Part shown: in pieces, positions 17,321 to 24,956 of the stretch
How the letters are laid out: each line of letters begins with the position of its first letter
Numbering within the stretch: position 1 is the first letter of the stretch
NCBI GenBank assembly: GCA_002509405.1
Contig: DAVO01000030.1
Location: 54,346 to 118,345, forward strand
Source: Methanomassiliicoccaceae archaeon UBA72
GTDB lineage: Archaea; Thermoplasmatota; Thermoplasmata; Methanomassiliicoccales; Methanomethylophilaceae
DNA length: 64,000 nt
Direction: 5' to 3'
The notes under the pieces: model-generated
Databases searched by the model: none
Told to the model about the DNA's origin: nothing
Seen by the model: only the letters and a program-made list of their open reading frames with translations
Made by a program: the position numbers and the translations under genes

Positions 17321-17803
17321 ATGGTCGAGGACGGAAAGGAAGACAGAGACAGCTCCAGGTCGGAAATGGAGGACTTTTTCAACGAGAACAGGGAGTTCAT
17401 CGAGGCCCTGATCGAGAAGGAAAAGAAGGCGGCGGAGGAAGCTTTCGAGAAGAAAATGGACGGCGCCCGCCAGCATGCGGACAGAACCAAGAGGAACGCG
17501 GAAGACGCCTTCAGGCAGATCTACAAAACGGCTATGGATCCGGAGATACAGCGCCACTTCATGAAAGCGGGCTTTGAGATCATTATGGGAATAAACGCCG
17601 CTATGAGGTCCATGCCGGTGCCCGACTTCATGAAGGAGGAGATGGCCGAACCGGAGGAGAAGGCCGAACCGGAGGAGGCCAAGCCCAAGAGGCGGCCAAA
17701 GGCGCAATCGAAGGCCATAACAATCGATGCCCCGGAAGAGGTCCCCAAGACCGTGACCAGGAGAAAAAAGAAGCCTGCGAGCGAAGAGCAAGATGGATCT
17801 TGA
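17321..17803 (+). CDS. Charged coiled-coil protein of unknown function
   Basis: The 160-residue protein starts four bases after the ATPase stop, so it is in the same operon. Residues 15-70 are lysine/glutamate-rich and strongly helical, probably a coiled coil. A short hydrophobic amphipathic piece (HFMKAGFEIIMGINAAMRSM, about 80-99) follows, then a disordered tail rich in proline, glutamate and lysine with repeats of PEEKAEPEE. No family was recognised. Its placement suggests a partner or substrate adaptor for the Get3-like ATPase, by inference only. Confidence 0.65.
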   Translation: MVEDGKEDRDSSRSEMEDFFNENREFIEALIEKEKKAAEEAFEKKMDGARQHADRTKRNAEDAFRQIYKTAMDPEIQRHFMKAGFEIIMGINAAMRSMPVPDFMKEEMAEPEEKAEPEEAKPKRRPKAQSKAITIDAPEEVPKTVTRRKKKPASEEQDGS

Positions 17804-18374
17804 ATCAGGTCGCGTCGCGGTAAAGGCCGCGAGGAAGGCTGCGGAGGCCGAGACCGAAGGAAGGTCTGAAAATCCGAAGTTCCAAGAGGGATTCGGTCAC
17901 CGTTCAGGTGCCTTCGTGACCATATCGGAACATCCCTCCGGAGAATTGAGGGGATGCATAGGATATCCGGAGCCCGTCCTCCCGCTGGGCGAGGCCATAA
18001 TATCGGCGGCCCGCTCGGCATGCCATGACCCCCGCTTCCCACCTCTCACGCCGAGGGAAGCATCCGAATGCGTGTTCGAAGTGACGATACTTACGCCGCC
18101 GGAACCCATCAGGTTCTCTTCCACCGAAGAACTTCTCAACAATATCGAAATCGGCCGCGACGGCCTGATAATCTCATATATGGGCAGACGCGGCCTGCTC
18201 CTGCCCCAGGTCCCGGAGGAATGGGGCTGGAACAGAGAGGAGTATTTATCCCACCTGTCGATGAAGGCCGGTCTGCCTATGGACGCATGGAAGAGGAAGG
18301 GCGTAGCCATAGACAGGTTCGAAGGCGAGATATTCGCCGAGACCTCGCCGAAAGGCGAAATAATCAGGAAGTGA
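17793..18374 (+). CDS. AMMECR1 domain protein
   Basis: The 193-residue protein has the conserved AMMECR1 core with LRGCIGYPEPVLPLGEAI (about residues 52-69) and the aspartate/arginine stretch CHDPRFPPLT. Archaeal members are small, cytosolic and often sit beside radical-SAM or MEMO genes, with no proven reaction. The start overlaps the previous gene by 11 bases and the next gene begins four bases after the stop, so all four genes from the ATPase on are one transcript. Length is typical. Confidence 0.9.
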   Translation: MDLESGRVAVKAARKAAEAETEGRSENPKFQEGFGHRSGAFVTISEHPSGELRGCIGYPEPVLPLGEAIISAARSACHDPRFPPLTPREASECVFEVTILTPPEPIRFSSTEELLNNIEIGRDGLIISYMGRRGLLLPQVPEEWGWNREEYLSHLSMKAGLPMDAWKRKGVAIDRFEGEIFAETSPKGEIIRK

Positions 18375-18378
18375 GGCC

Positions 18379-19641
18379 ATGGGACCGGATCTAGTCATTG
18401 CGGGCAGGGCGTTCATCGGCGGAGAGCTGAAGGACACCGAGATAGGGATCACCGACGGTAAGATCGTGTTCATAGGGTCCAAGGCCGGCAGGGGCGGCGA
18501 CCGTATAGACATAGGGACCAGCCGCATAGTTCTCCCCGGAGGCATCGACCCCCATGTGCATTTCAGAGATCCGGGCATGACACAGAAGGAGGATTTCGGA
18601 ACCGGTTCCGCTTCCGCGGTATGCGGAGGCGTCACATGTGTGCTGGATATGCCCAACACCAAGCCACCGGCATTGGATCCAGATTCCGTAAGTGACAAGA
18701 AGGCTCGCCTGAGGGGTCGCTCGTATTGCGACTACGGCCTTTTTGGTGCAATATCCAAAAACCGTTCCCCGGCTAAGATGGCCCCGCTGGTTGCCGGGTT
18801 CAAACTCTTCATGGGCTCGACTACGGGCGATATACTCACCAATGACGATACGGCGATATCCAAGGCCCTGAGGGATATAGCGGCTTCGGGAAAGGTTCTA
18901 AGCGTGCACGCCGAGGACGACAGCATGCTTCTGCACGAGCACGAGCGCGACTGCACAGACCATCTTAGGAACCGTCCGGCCAGCGCCGAGATTAACGCAA
19001 TACGCCGCCTTTCACCATACGAGGGAATGAAGATCAACATTTGCCATGCTACGACATCCGAGTCGCTGGCACTGGCATCGTCACTTGGATTCACGACCGA
19101 GGTGACCCTTCATCACATGGTTTTCGATGCCGGCACAGGCCACAGCTCCAAGTTCAAGGTCAACCCCCCGCTCAGGGACAGGACGACTATGGAATCCCTT
19201 TACAGGTCTTTCATGGAAGGTTCGGCGACAATGATCGGAAGCGACCACGCGCCCCATGCGGAATATGAAAAGAGCCAGGAGTTCGATTCCGCACCGAGCG
19301 GGATACCCGGTGTCGAGACAACCATACCCATACTGCTGAATATGGTGAGGTCCGGAACGGTACCGATGAAACGAGTTGCAGAGATGTGCTCAGCGGCACC
19401 CGCCAGGGTATTCGGCATGAACAAGGGGTCGATCGAAGTAGGAAAAGACGCGGACCTGTCGATATTCGATATGCGAAAAACAGGAACGATCAGCGCATCG
19501 AGGCTCCATAGCAAGGCTGGGTACACACCTTACGAGGGATGGAGTGCCGTTTTCCCCGACATGGTGCTTGTGAGAGGGGAAGTACAGCTGCAGGACGGGG
19601 AGTTCTGCGGAGAAACAATGGGAGAGGATATTATTGGTTGA
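18379..19641 (+). CDS. pyrC: Dihydroorotase
   Basis: The 420-residue amidohydrolase has the zinc motif DPHVHFRDPG (about residues 57-66), DMPNTKPPA, FKLFMGSTTG with the place where a carboxylated lysine or equivalent sits, SVHAEDD, HICHATTS-like segment (INICHATTSESL) and SDHAPH near 290. This fits class I dihydroorotase, closing N-carbamoylaspartate to dihydroorotate in pyrimidine synthesis. Allantoinase is a paralogous alternative, less likely in a methanogen. The stop overlaps the TTG start of the following gene. Confidence 0.9.
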   Translation: MGPDLVIAGRAFIGGELKDTEIGITDGKIVFIGSKAGRGGDRIDIGTSRIVLPGGIDPHVHFRDPGMTQKEDFGTGSASAVCGGVTCVLDMPNTKPPALDPDSVSDKKARLRGRSYCDYGLFGAISKNRSPAKMAPLVAGFKLFMGSTTGDILTNDDTAISKALRDIAASGKVLSVHAEDDSMLLHEHERDCTDHLRNRPASAEINAIRRLSPYEGMKINICHATTSESLALASSLGFTTEVTLHHMVFDAGTGHSSKFKVNPPLRDRTTMESLYRSFMEGSATMIGSDHAPHAEYEKSQEFDSAPSGIPGVETTIPILLNMVRSGTVPMKRVAEMCSAAPARVFGMNKGSIEVGKDADLSIFDMRKTGTISASRLHSKAGYTPYEGWSAVFPDMVLVRGEVQLQDGEFCGETMGEDIIG

Positions 19642-20749
19642 TTTCAACGTCGATTATTCGGAAGTCAAGGGCAGGTCCATCGAATGTCCGCCCCAGTGCG
19701 GAATGTGCTGTCTCTGCCAGCCCGAGGTTCTTTCGGACGAGAGGGATTTCTTCAAGAAGAACTATCCCGAAAGCATCGTGAAAACAAGACCGCCCGATTC
19801 TTATCTGGCACTGGCACTTAAGAAGGGACACGGCTCCTGCGTTTTCCTTAACGGAAGGAAGTGCGACGTTTACCAGTACCGCCCCGCCTATTGCAGGCAG
19901 TTCCCTCTTCACATATATGCGGGGGAGAAGATCTCTGTGGAGCTCGATCTCTCTTGCAGAGGAGCTTGGACCGGCAAGGGCGCCGACGCCGAGACGGAGG
20001 CGAAAACAATAGTCGAAGCCGCATCTGGAAGGATATATCCGGCATTCCGGGAATCCAAGAAGGTATACGAAGAGTTCTACGGGAACTGCATCGAGGCGGG
20101 GGTCATGGGCGACCCTTCCGCCATACGGGCATCAGTATCGGTATCCCTCTCCAAGTTCACGGACCCCGATTGCCTGGGACGTATATTGGACATGTCCCAG
20201 ACCGAAGACGTGATGTCAATATCGGAAGTCGTTCCCGACACAAGCCCCGACATAGGCGACCTGGACGAGGCGGCCCGCTCTGCCGCGATGGAGTCCATGT
20301 CTTCCGAAGACCCTCTCAGCGTACCTATCTACTGCGATGAGAAATGGAACTGGAACATGTTCATGGCGGACGGTGACAGCCTGGAGTGGATGGTCATGGA
20401 CGACGACGGTAACCTCGTCCACAAGGCCTTCGCGTCGGCCTCCAAGATACCCCTCAAACCTTTGGAGAGTAGTGGAAGGGACGTACTGGCACAATACATT
20501 TCACTGCTCAACCGGAGAGAGAGTTTCATGGGCAGCGTTTACAGCAACATAGATGCCGCCGGATACGAGGACTCCATGTCCAACGCTTACTACGGGACTG
20601 TCGCAGTATCGGTGATCGACCTTCTCTGGAGGGCCTCGATGCTGGACCACTTCATGGGCACAGGGATGGGTGCGGACGGGATCAGGGAAGCGATAATATT
20701 CTATGATATGGACCGCTTGGACGCACCCGCAATAGGGGCGTTCATCTGA
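19634..20749 (+). CDS. YkgJ-type cysteine-cluster protein with extra C-terminal domain
   Basis: The start is TTG at 19634, inside the end of pyrC, with GAGAGGA just upstream. Residues 17-110 form the YkgJ/UPF0153 metal-binding domain: CPPQCGMCCLC, then CVFLNGRKCDVYQYRPAYCRQFP. These cysteines bind zinc or an Fe-S cluster; the function of the family is unclear. The remaining 250 residues are acidic, with no recognised motif, and much longer than the usual YkgJ protein (about 100-250 residues). It may be a specialised member limited to this lineage. Confidence 0.75.
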   Translation: MVDFNVDYSEVKGRSIECPPQCGMCCLCQPEVLSDERDFFKKNYPESIVKTRPPDSYLALALKKGHGSCVFLNGRKCDVYQYRPAYCRQFPLHIYAGEKISVELDLSCRGAWTGKGADAETEAKTIVEAASGRIYPAFRESKKVYEEFYGNCIEAGVMGDPSAIRASVSVSLSKFTDPDCLGRILDMSQTEDVMSISEVVPDTSPDIGDLDEAARSAAMESMSSEDPLSVPIYCDEKWNWNMFMADGDSLEWMVMDDDGNLVHKAFASASKIPLKPLESSGRDVLAQYISLLNRRESFMGSVYSNIDAAGYEDSMSNAYYGTVAVSVIDLLWRASMLDHFMGTGMGADGIREAIIFYDMDRLDAPAIGAFI

Positions 20750-20815
20750 TAAAGGGTATAATCTACCTACAAACCTTCAAATAGTAAACCCTTTATGGAC
20801 ATCTGGTGGCTTTAG

Positions 20816-21031
20816 ATGATGAAACCATTGTCTGTCCTGGGAAAAGCGGTGAACAACAATGTCATCGTCGTCCTCAGGGGTAAGAGGGAGTACAGAGGCG
20901 TGCTCGACGGATACGATCAGTTCATGAACGTAGTGCTGAAGAACGCCGACGAGCTCGTCGAGGGCCAGCCTGTCGCCAAGCACAGAATGGCAATAGTGCG
21001 CGGAGATAACATAATTTACATTTCGCCATAA
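20816..21031 (+). CDS. Archaeal Sm-like protein
   Basis: The 71-residue protein has both Sm motifs: Sm1 from VIVVLRGKREYRGVLDGYDQFMNVVL and Sm2 as MAIVRGDNIIYIS. Such SmAP proteins form heptameric rings and bind U-rich RNA. The gene is followed after 11 bases by eL37, a pairing that is widely conserved in archaea. Two methionines at the start leave a one-codon ambiguity. Confidence 0.95.
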   Translation: MMKPLSVLGKAVNNNVIVVLRGKREYRGVLDGYDQFMNVVLKNADELVEGQPVAKHRMAIVRGDNIIYISP

Positions 21032-21042
21032 GGAGTGATACA

Positions 21043-21213
21043 ATGGGAACTGGAACATCGGCAAAGGGGAGACACAACAGCAACAGGACTCACATCCCAT
21101 GCCGCAGGTGCGGAAAACGCTCGTACCACGTGAGGAAGGGCGCATGCGCTTCCTGCGGATACGGTAAAACCGCTAAGCTCAGGAGCTACACCTGGGCCAA
21201 GTGCCACGATTAA
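21043..21213 (+). CDS. rpl37e: Large-subunit ribosomal protein eL37
   Basis: The 56-residue protein begins MGTGTSAKGRHNSNRTHIPC and has the C4 zinc finger CRRCG...CASCGYG. It ends in RSYTWAKCHD. AGGAG lies seven bases before the ATG. eL37 binds 23S rRNA in the 50S subunit. It follows the Sm gene, the usual archaeal arrangement, and is followed closely by purF. Confidence 0.95.
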   Translation: MGTGTSAKGRHNSNRTHIPCRRCGKRSYHVRKGACASCGYGKTAKLRSYTWAKCHD

Positions 21214-21222
21214 GTGAGAAAT

Positions 21223-22647
21223 ATGACAGGGCCGAAACACAGTTGCGGTGTTGTTGGAATAAACGCCGAAAACAACGTTGTGCCTGCTCTGCAAAAATCT
21301 CTCATGATAATCCAGCACCGCGGACAGGAGAGTGCTGGAGTATCGGTATACAATTCTGAGGGGACCATAGATACGGTCAAGGACAACGGACTCGTCCAGA
21401 CCGCCCTCCCCAAATATATGCTCAGCAAGCTGCACGGGACCGTCGGGATAGGTCACGTGAGATATCCGACGACGGGGACTAAGATCGACGGCAACGCGCA
21501 ACCTCTGACGGCCACCACGAGATACGGCCCCCTGGCCATCGCCCACAACGGGGACATAACCAATTTCGACACGCTCAAGGAGATGTATCTCGCGTCTGGA
21601 TGGTCTTTCTTCACGGATTCGGACAGCGAGCTCGTCACCAAGATTTTCAGCAAATATTCCGCACAGCACATAGATCCGATAAAGGCCCTCAAGGCCACAT
21701 GCGGCGAGCTGGATGGAGCGTTTTCGTTAGTTATGCTCGTGGACAACAGGCTTTTCGGAATAAGGGACCCGAGAGGGATGAGGCCCCTGTGCATCGGCAG
21801 GATAAGGGATGGGTATATGCTCGTTTCCGAGTCTGCCGCCATCGATGCGCTGAACGGGGAGCTCATCAGGGACGTGATGCCCGGCGAAATCGTCGAGATC
21901 ACTCCCACCGAGATCATCAGCTACCCGTACAACACATCGAGCCCCAAGGCACACTGCATGTTCGAATGGGTGTACTTCGCCAGACCCGACTCGGTCATGG
22001 ACGGCCGCGAGGTATACGAGGTGAGAAGGAAGATCGGTGAGGTCCTGGCGAGGGAAAGCCCGGCCGACGTGGATCTCATCATGCCCATACCCGATTCCGG
22101 ACGCGCGCACGCGATCGGATTTTCGGTCGAGTCAAGAATCCCCTATGAAGAGGGATTTATGAAGAACCGTTTTGCGGAACGGACGTTCATCCTGCCGGAC
22201 CAGAGGCAGAGGGAGGCGGCCGTGTCCACCAAGATGAATCCCATTAAGAGCACGGTCAACGGCAAGAGGATCCTGATCGTGGACGACAGCATTGTGCGGG
22301 GCACGACGCTGAAGAAGCTCATCAGCATGCTCAGGGGCGCCGGAGCCACGGAGGTGCACGTGCGCATAGGATGTCCGCCGGTAATAGCCCCGTGCTACTA
22401 CGGAGTGGACATGAAGACCCGCGACCAGTTCATCGCGACAGGCCATTCGGTGGACCAGATACGCCAGATAATAGGCGCTGACAGCCTGGCGTACATCAGT
22501 GTGAGGGGACTCATAGAGGCGGTCGGCATCCCCGAAGGCGATCTTTGCCTGGCATGCGTGTGCGGGAAGTATCCGACCTCCATCCCAGGAGAGGTCCACA
22601 GGTACCAGTCTACCCTCGGAGAGGGCTTCGTCGGCAAATCCGAATGA
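21223..22647 (+). CDS. purF: Amidophosphoribosyltransferase
   Basis: The protein catalyses the first step of purine synthesis, PRPP plus glutamine to phosphoribosylamine. Cys8 in HSCGVVGI would become the N-terminal glutaminase nucleophile after removal of the short propeptide. IQHRGQESAG and GHVRYPTTG are glutaminase motifs; ILIVDDSIVRGTTLKKL (about 345-361) is the PRPP site. Cysteines near the end (CLACVCGKYP) resemble those holding a [4Fe-4S] cluster in the Bacillus-type enzyme. The ATG at 21223 is chosen; a GTG three codons earlier, right after the eL37 stop, is an alternative. Confidence 0.93.
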   Translation: MTGPKHSCGVVGINAENNVVPALQKSLMIIQHRGQESAGVSVYNSEGTIDTVKDNGLVQTALPKYMLSKLHGTVGIGHVRYPTTGTKIDGNAQPLTATTRYGPLAIAHNGDITNFDTLKEMYLASGWSFFTDSDSELVTKIFSKYSAQHIDPIKALKATCGELDGAFSLVMLVDNRLFGIRDPRGMRPLCIGRIRDGYMLVSESAAIDALNGELIRDVMPGEIVEITPTEIISYPYNTSSPKAHCMFEWVYFARPDSVMDGREVYEVRRKIGEVLARESPADVDLIMPIPDSGRAHAIGFSVESRIPYEEGFMKNRFAERTFILPDQRQREAAVSTKMNPIKSTVNGKRILIVDDSIVRGTTLKKLISMLRGAGATEVHVRIGCPPVIAPCYYGVDMKTRDQFIATGHSVDQIRQIIGADSLAYISVRGLIEAVGIPEGDLCLACVCGKYPTSIPGEVHRYQSTLGEGFVGKSE

Positions 22648-22696
22648 GTCGTACTAGGAAACCTTTAATAGGAACAATTTATCACTGAATCTTACC

Positions 22697-22769
22697 GGGC
22701 AGGTAGATCAGTTGGAAGATCGCTACATTGGCATTGTAGAGGTCGCGAGTTCGAATCTCGCCCTGTCCA
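22697..22769 (+). tRNA. tRNA-Ala(GGC)
   Basis: Cloverleaf with acceptor GGGCAGG/CCTGTCC, anticodon stem CTACA/TGTAG, loop TTGGCAT (anticodon GGC at 34-36) and T arm GCGAG TTCGAAT CTCGC. The third acceptor pair is G3:T70, the classic alanine identity element. There is no intron and CCA is not encoded. TTTAATAGGAACAA upstream (22665-22678) is the likely promoter. Confidence 0.95.
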
Positions 22770-22834
22770 CTTTTTATTAACACTCGGTCGCCGAACCGGG
22801 CCGTTCAAATTGTTCGAACCGTCCTTCGCCTTAA

Positions 22835-22860
22835 TTTACGCTGTGTAAACATTTATTACA
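22835..22860 (+). promoter_or_regulatory. Operator and promoter of the TetR gene
   Basis: TTTAC at 22835-22839 and GTAAA at 22845-22849 form a 5-5-5 inverted repeat; the core TTAC-N5-GTAA recurs twice in front of the small gene at 23571-23669. ACATTTATTACA at 22849-22860 overlaps its right edge and looks like the TATA box, about 30 bases before the ATG at 22886. This placement suits autoregulation by the TetR protein. Confidence 0.6.
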
Positions 22861-22885
22861 GCCCAACCCATCGTCAATCCGGACT

Positions 22886-23518
22886 ATGGATCTGAAATTC
22901 AAGAGGGCGCGCAGCAAAGAGAACAAGGAGAAGAGGTTCTCGGACATACTCGACGTTTCCGCGGAGCTGTATGACAAACTGCATTATTCCGGCCTCACAT
23001 TTGAAGAGATATCGAAGAAATTGAATATCACCCGTCCCGCGATATACAAATACTTCAGAACGAAAGATGAGATTCTGGTGGAGATACTTTTCAGAGACCT
23101 TGACGATTTGTGCAACGACCTAACGAACAGTTTCGACCCCTCAAAGGATTATGCGAAAGAGGAGATAGCGGCCATATGGACGGACGTCATGATGAAGAAC
23201 AAGAGGATCATGGACGTCATGTCCCTCCACTCTTCCTCTATCGAGAAGAAGATATCCGCCGAATACAACAGCGGACCGGAAAGCGTGATAAAAGGATACA
23301 TCCAGACGCTTAAGGAATTGATCAAGTGCCTCGTTCCCGGCATAGATGATGACACAGCGAAGGACTTCATACTGTATCAGTTCTCGTTCGCTGTGGGCCT
23401 GTATCCATTCATAAAGATCAAAATGAACGATCCGGACACGAACAAAGAGCGGTTCAGATTCAACAGGGTATACAGCGAGAACATTCTCATCAAGTTAAAG
23501 TCCATGGAAGGAAGGTAA
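22886..23518 (+). CDS. TetR family transcriptional regulator
   Basis: The 210-residue protein has an N-terminal TetR helix-turn-helix (LTFEEISKKLNITRPAIYKYF, about residues 37-57, followed by TKDEILVEIL). The C-terminal ligand domain is all-helical with no recognised ligand. TetR proteins usually repress their own gene and a neighbour. Here a TTAC-N5-GTAA dyad lies before this gene and twice before the tiny lysine-rich gene immediately downstream on the other strand, so that gene is the likely target. The ligand cannot be predicted. Confidence 0.85.
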   Translation: MDLKFKRARSKENKEKRFSDILDVSAELYDKLHYSGLTFEEISKKLNITRPAIYKYFRTKDEILVEILFRDLDDLCNDLTNSFDPSKDYAKEEIAAIWTDVMMKNKRIMDVMSLHSSSIEKKISAEYNSGPESVIKGYIQTLKELIKCLVPGIDDDTAKDFILYQFSFAVGLYPFIKIKMNDPDTNKERFRFNRVYSENILIKLKSMEGR

Positions 23519-23570
23519 AAAATAACGCCGTCGTTCAGGCGGCAAAGAAAAAATTCAGGAATCGAAAGTG

Positions 23571-23669
23571 TTACGCTTTTTCCTTCTTCTCCGCTTTTTC
23601 CTTCTCTTTCTTTTCTTTCTTCTTTGCGATGTTCTGTTTAATATCTTCGATCTTTCCCTTGAAGCTCAT
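23571..23669 (-). CDS. 32-residue lysine/glutamate-rich small protein
   Basis: The small frame starts MSFKGKIEDIKQNIAKKK and continues as an almost pure lysine/glutamate/alanine helix to residue 32. A GGGGG ribosome-site-like element lies seven bases before the ATG. Upstream, a TATA-like TTTATACATAA (minus strand; plus 23717-23730) is flanked by two copies of the same dyad seen before the TetR gene. These signals, not the protein sequence, are the evidence that it is a real gene. The first 18 residues could form an amphipathic helix. No family recognised. Confidence 0.6.
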   Translation of the reverse strand: MSFKGKIEDIKQNIAKKKEKKEKEKAEKKEKA

Positions 23670-23702
23670 TTTCGTACCCCCTTGCATGTTCTGCAGGTTA
23701 AG

Positions 23703-23744
23703 TTACACATAGTAATTTATGTATAAATAGGTTACTCGACGTAA
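23703..23744 (-). promoter_or_regulatory. Promoter with two TTAC-N5-GTAA operators
   Basis: Dyads TTAC-ACATA-GTAA (23703-23715) and TTAC-TCGAC-GTAA (23732-23744) bracket a TATA-like element at 23717-23730. They lie 34-75 bases upstream of the small gene starting at 23669. Their cores are identical to the dyad before the TetR gene. Repressor binding here would block TBP access. Confidence 0.6.
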
Positions 23745-23940
23745 ATTAAAACATAAATCAAGGAGCATCAATAAAAATATGAAAACAATGAACCGTTGAC
23801 GGACCGGACATCGTCCAATGGGAAATTCGAAGAGATGGCCGCAGATGAGTGTGAAAGGCCCCAGTTTGAACGAAAGACGAGGGATCCGATTCACCTCTGC
23901 CCGTGACATCGGAGGGACACTACCTTGAAGATCAAGCGAT

Positions 23941-24108
23941 TTACCTGATATTCTTCTCAAGTTTGGCAAGCTTCTTCTTTGCGCAGTTGTCTCCGGAATT
24001 TACCTGCCGAGCGAGCTCCTCAGCCTTCTCTTTCTTTACATTGTTATGCTTCGATAACTGTTTTTTTACCCATTGCCTGCAATAGTCGCTGGGCCTGCCA
24101 TGCGTCAT
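23941..24108 (-). CDS. 55-residue basic small protein, unknown
   Basis: The frame begins MTHGRPSDYCRQWVKKQLSK and is lysine-rich and helical throughout, with cysteines at 10 and 42. It lies 71 bases downstream of trpA on the same strand. A possible own promoter is present: on the minus strand GAATATAACAATATTC (about 24133-24148), 25-40 bases before the start. No family was recognised. Base composition resembles coding DNA, but the evidence is modest. The stretch between this frame and the dyad operators (23745-23940) contains nothing else recognised. Confidence 0.45.
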   Translation of the reverse strand: MTHGRPSDYCRQWVKKQLSKHNNVKKEKAEELARQVNSGDNCAKKKLAKLEKNIR

Positions 24109-24179
24109 ACCCTATTCGATTCCGGCTTTCGAATATTGTTATATTCGGACGATATCGGAAAAATGGGAGATTCCGCGCT

Positions 24180-24956
24180 TCATAATTCACGTATCGCGTT
24201 CTTCATGGACCTGACATATTCGCCGATGTGAGCAACAGAGTCCGGGCCTTCTTCGGCAACGATCTTCACTATTGCGCTTCCAACGATGACGCCGTCGCTC
24301 AGGGCCGCCATTTTAGCTGCCTGATCCGGGCCCGAGATGCCGAATCCCACCGCGCAGGGGATGTTCGTGCTCTTTCTCACCAACTCGACCATCGATCCGA
24401 TGTCCGTTTTGATTTCGGCCCTTGCTCCCGTGACCCCCAACGAGGAGACGATGTACACGAACCCTTCGGCTTCTCCGGCGATCATCGATATGCGGTCTTC
24501 CGATGTTGGTGCAATCAACGAGACGAGGTCCAAACCATGTCTGCGGCATGCCGGGCCGAACTCTCTCTTTTCTTCGAACGGCACATCGGGCAGAATCAGC
24601 CCGTCAATGTCGATGTCCCTGCACATGGACATGAACCTCTCGGTACCGTACGAGAACACAACGTTCGCATAGGTCATGAACACAATAGGCACCCCGACGT
24701 CCCTGCGTATCTCGCGTACCATATCGAAGATCTTGTCTGTTGTGACTCCGTTCTTCAATGCGCGTGCGTTGGCTGCCTGGATCACCGCTCCCTCTGCCGT
24801 CGGGTCCGAGAAGGGTATGCCCAGTTCGACGAGGTCCGCACCACTCCTGACCATCTCCTTCACGGCTTTTTTGGTCGTCTCGAGGTCCGGGTCCCCGCAG
24901 GTGATGAATGCTATGAACGCCTTGCCGTCGGCGAACGCATCTCCGATCCTGCTCAT
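24180..24956 (-). CDS. trpA: Tryptophan synthase alpha subunit
   Basis: The 258-residue protein has the TrpA motifs [27 protein letters not shown] (catalytic glutamate and aspartate), [25 protein letters not shown] and [10 protein letters not shown]. It cleaves indoleglycerol phosphate and hands indole to TrpB. MSRIGDAF at 24956 is taken as the start because GGAGGAGGTGGGAG precedes it; the start codon lies inside the end of the trpFB gene as an overlap. It is the last gene of the operon. Confidence 0.95.
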   Translation of the reverse strand: MSRIGDAFADGKAFIAFITCGDPDLETTKKAVKEMVRSGADLVELGIPFSDPTAEGAVIQAANARALKNGVTTDKIFDMVREIRRDVGVPIVFMTYANVVFSYGTERFMSMCRDIDIDGLILPDVPFEEKREFGPACRRHGLDLVSLIAPTSEDRISMIAGEAEGFVYIVSSLGVTGARAEIKTDIGSMVELVRKSTNIPCAVGFGISGPDQAAKMAALSDGVIVGSAIVKIVAEEGPDSVAHIGEYVRSMKNAIREL

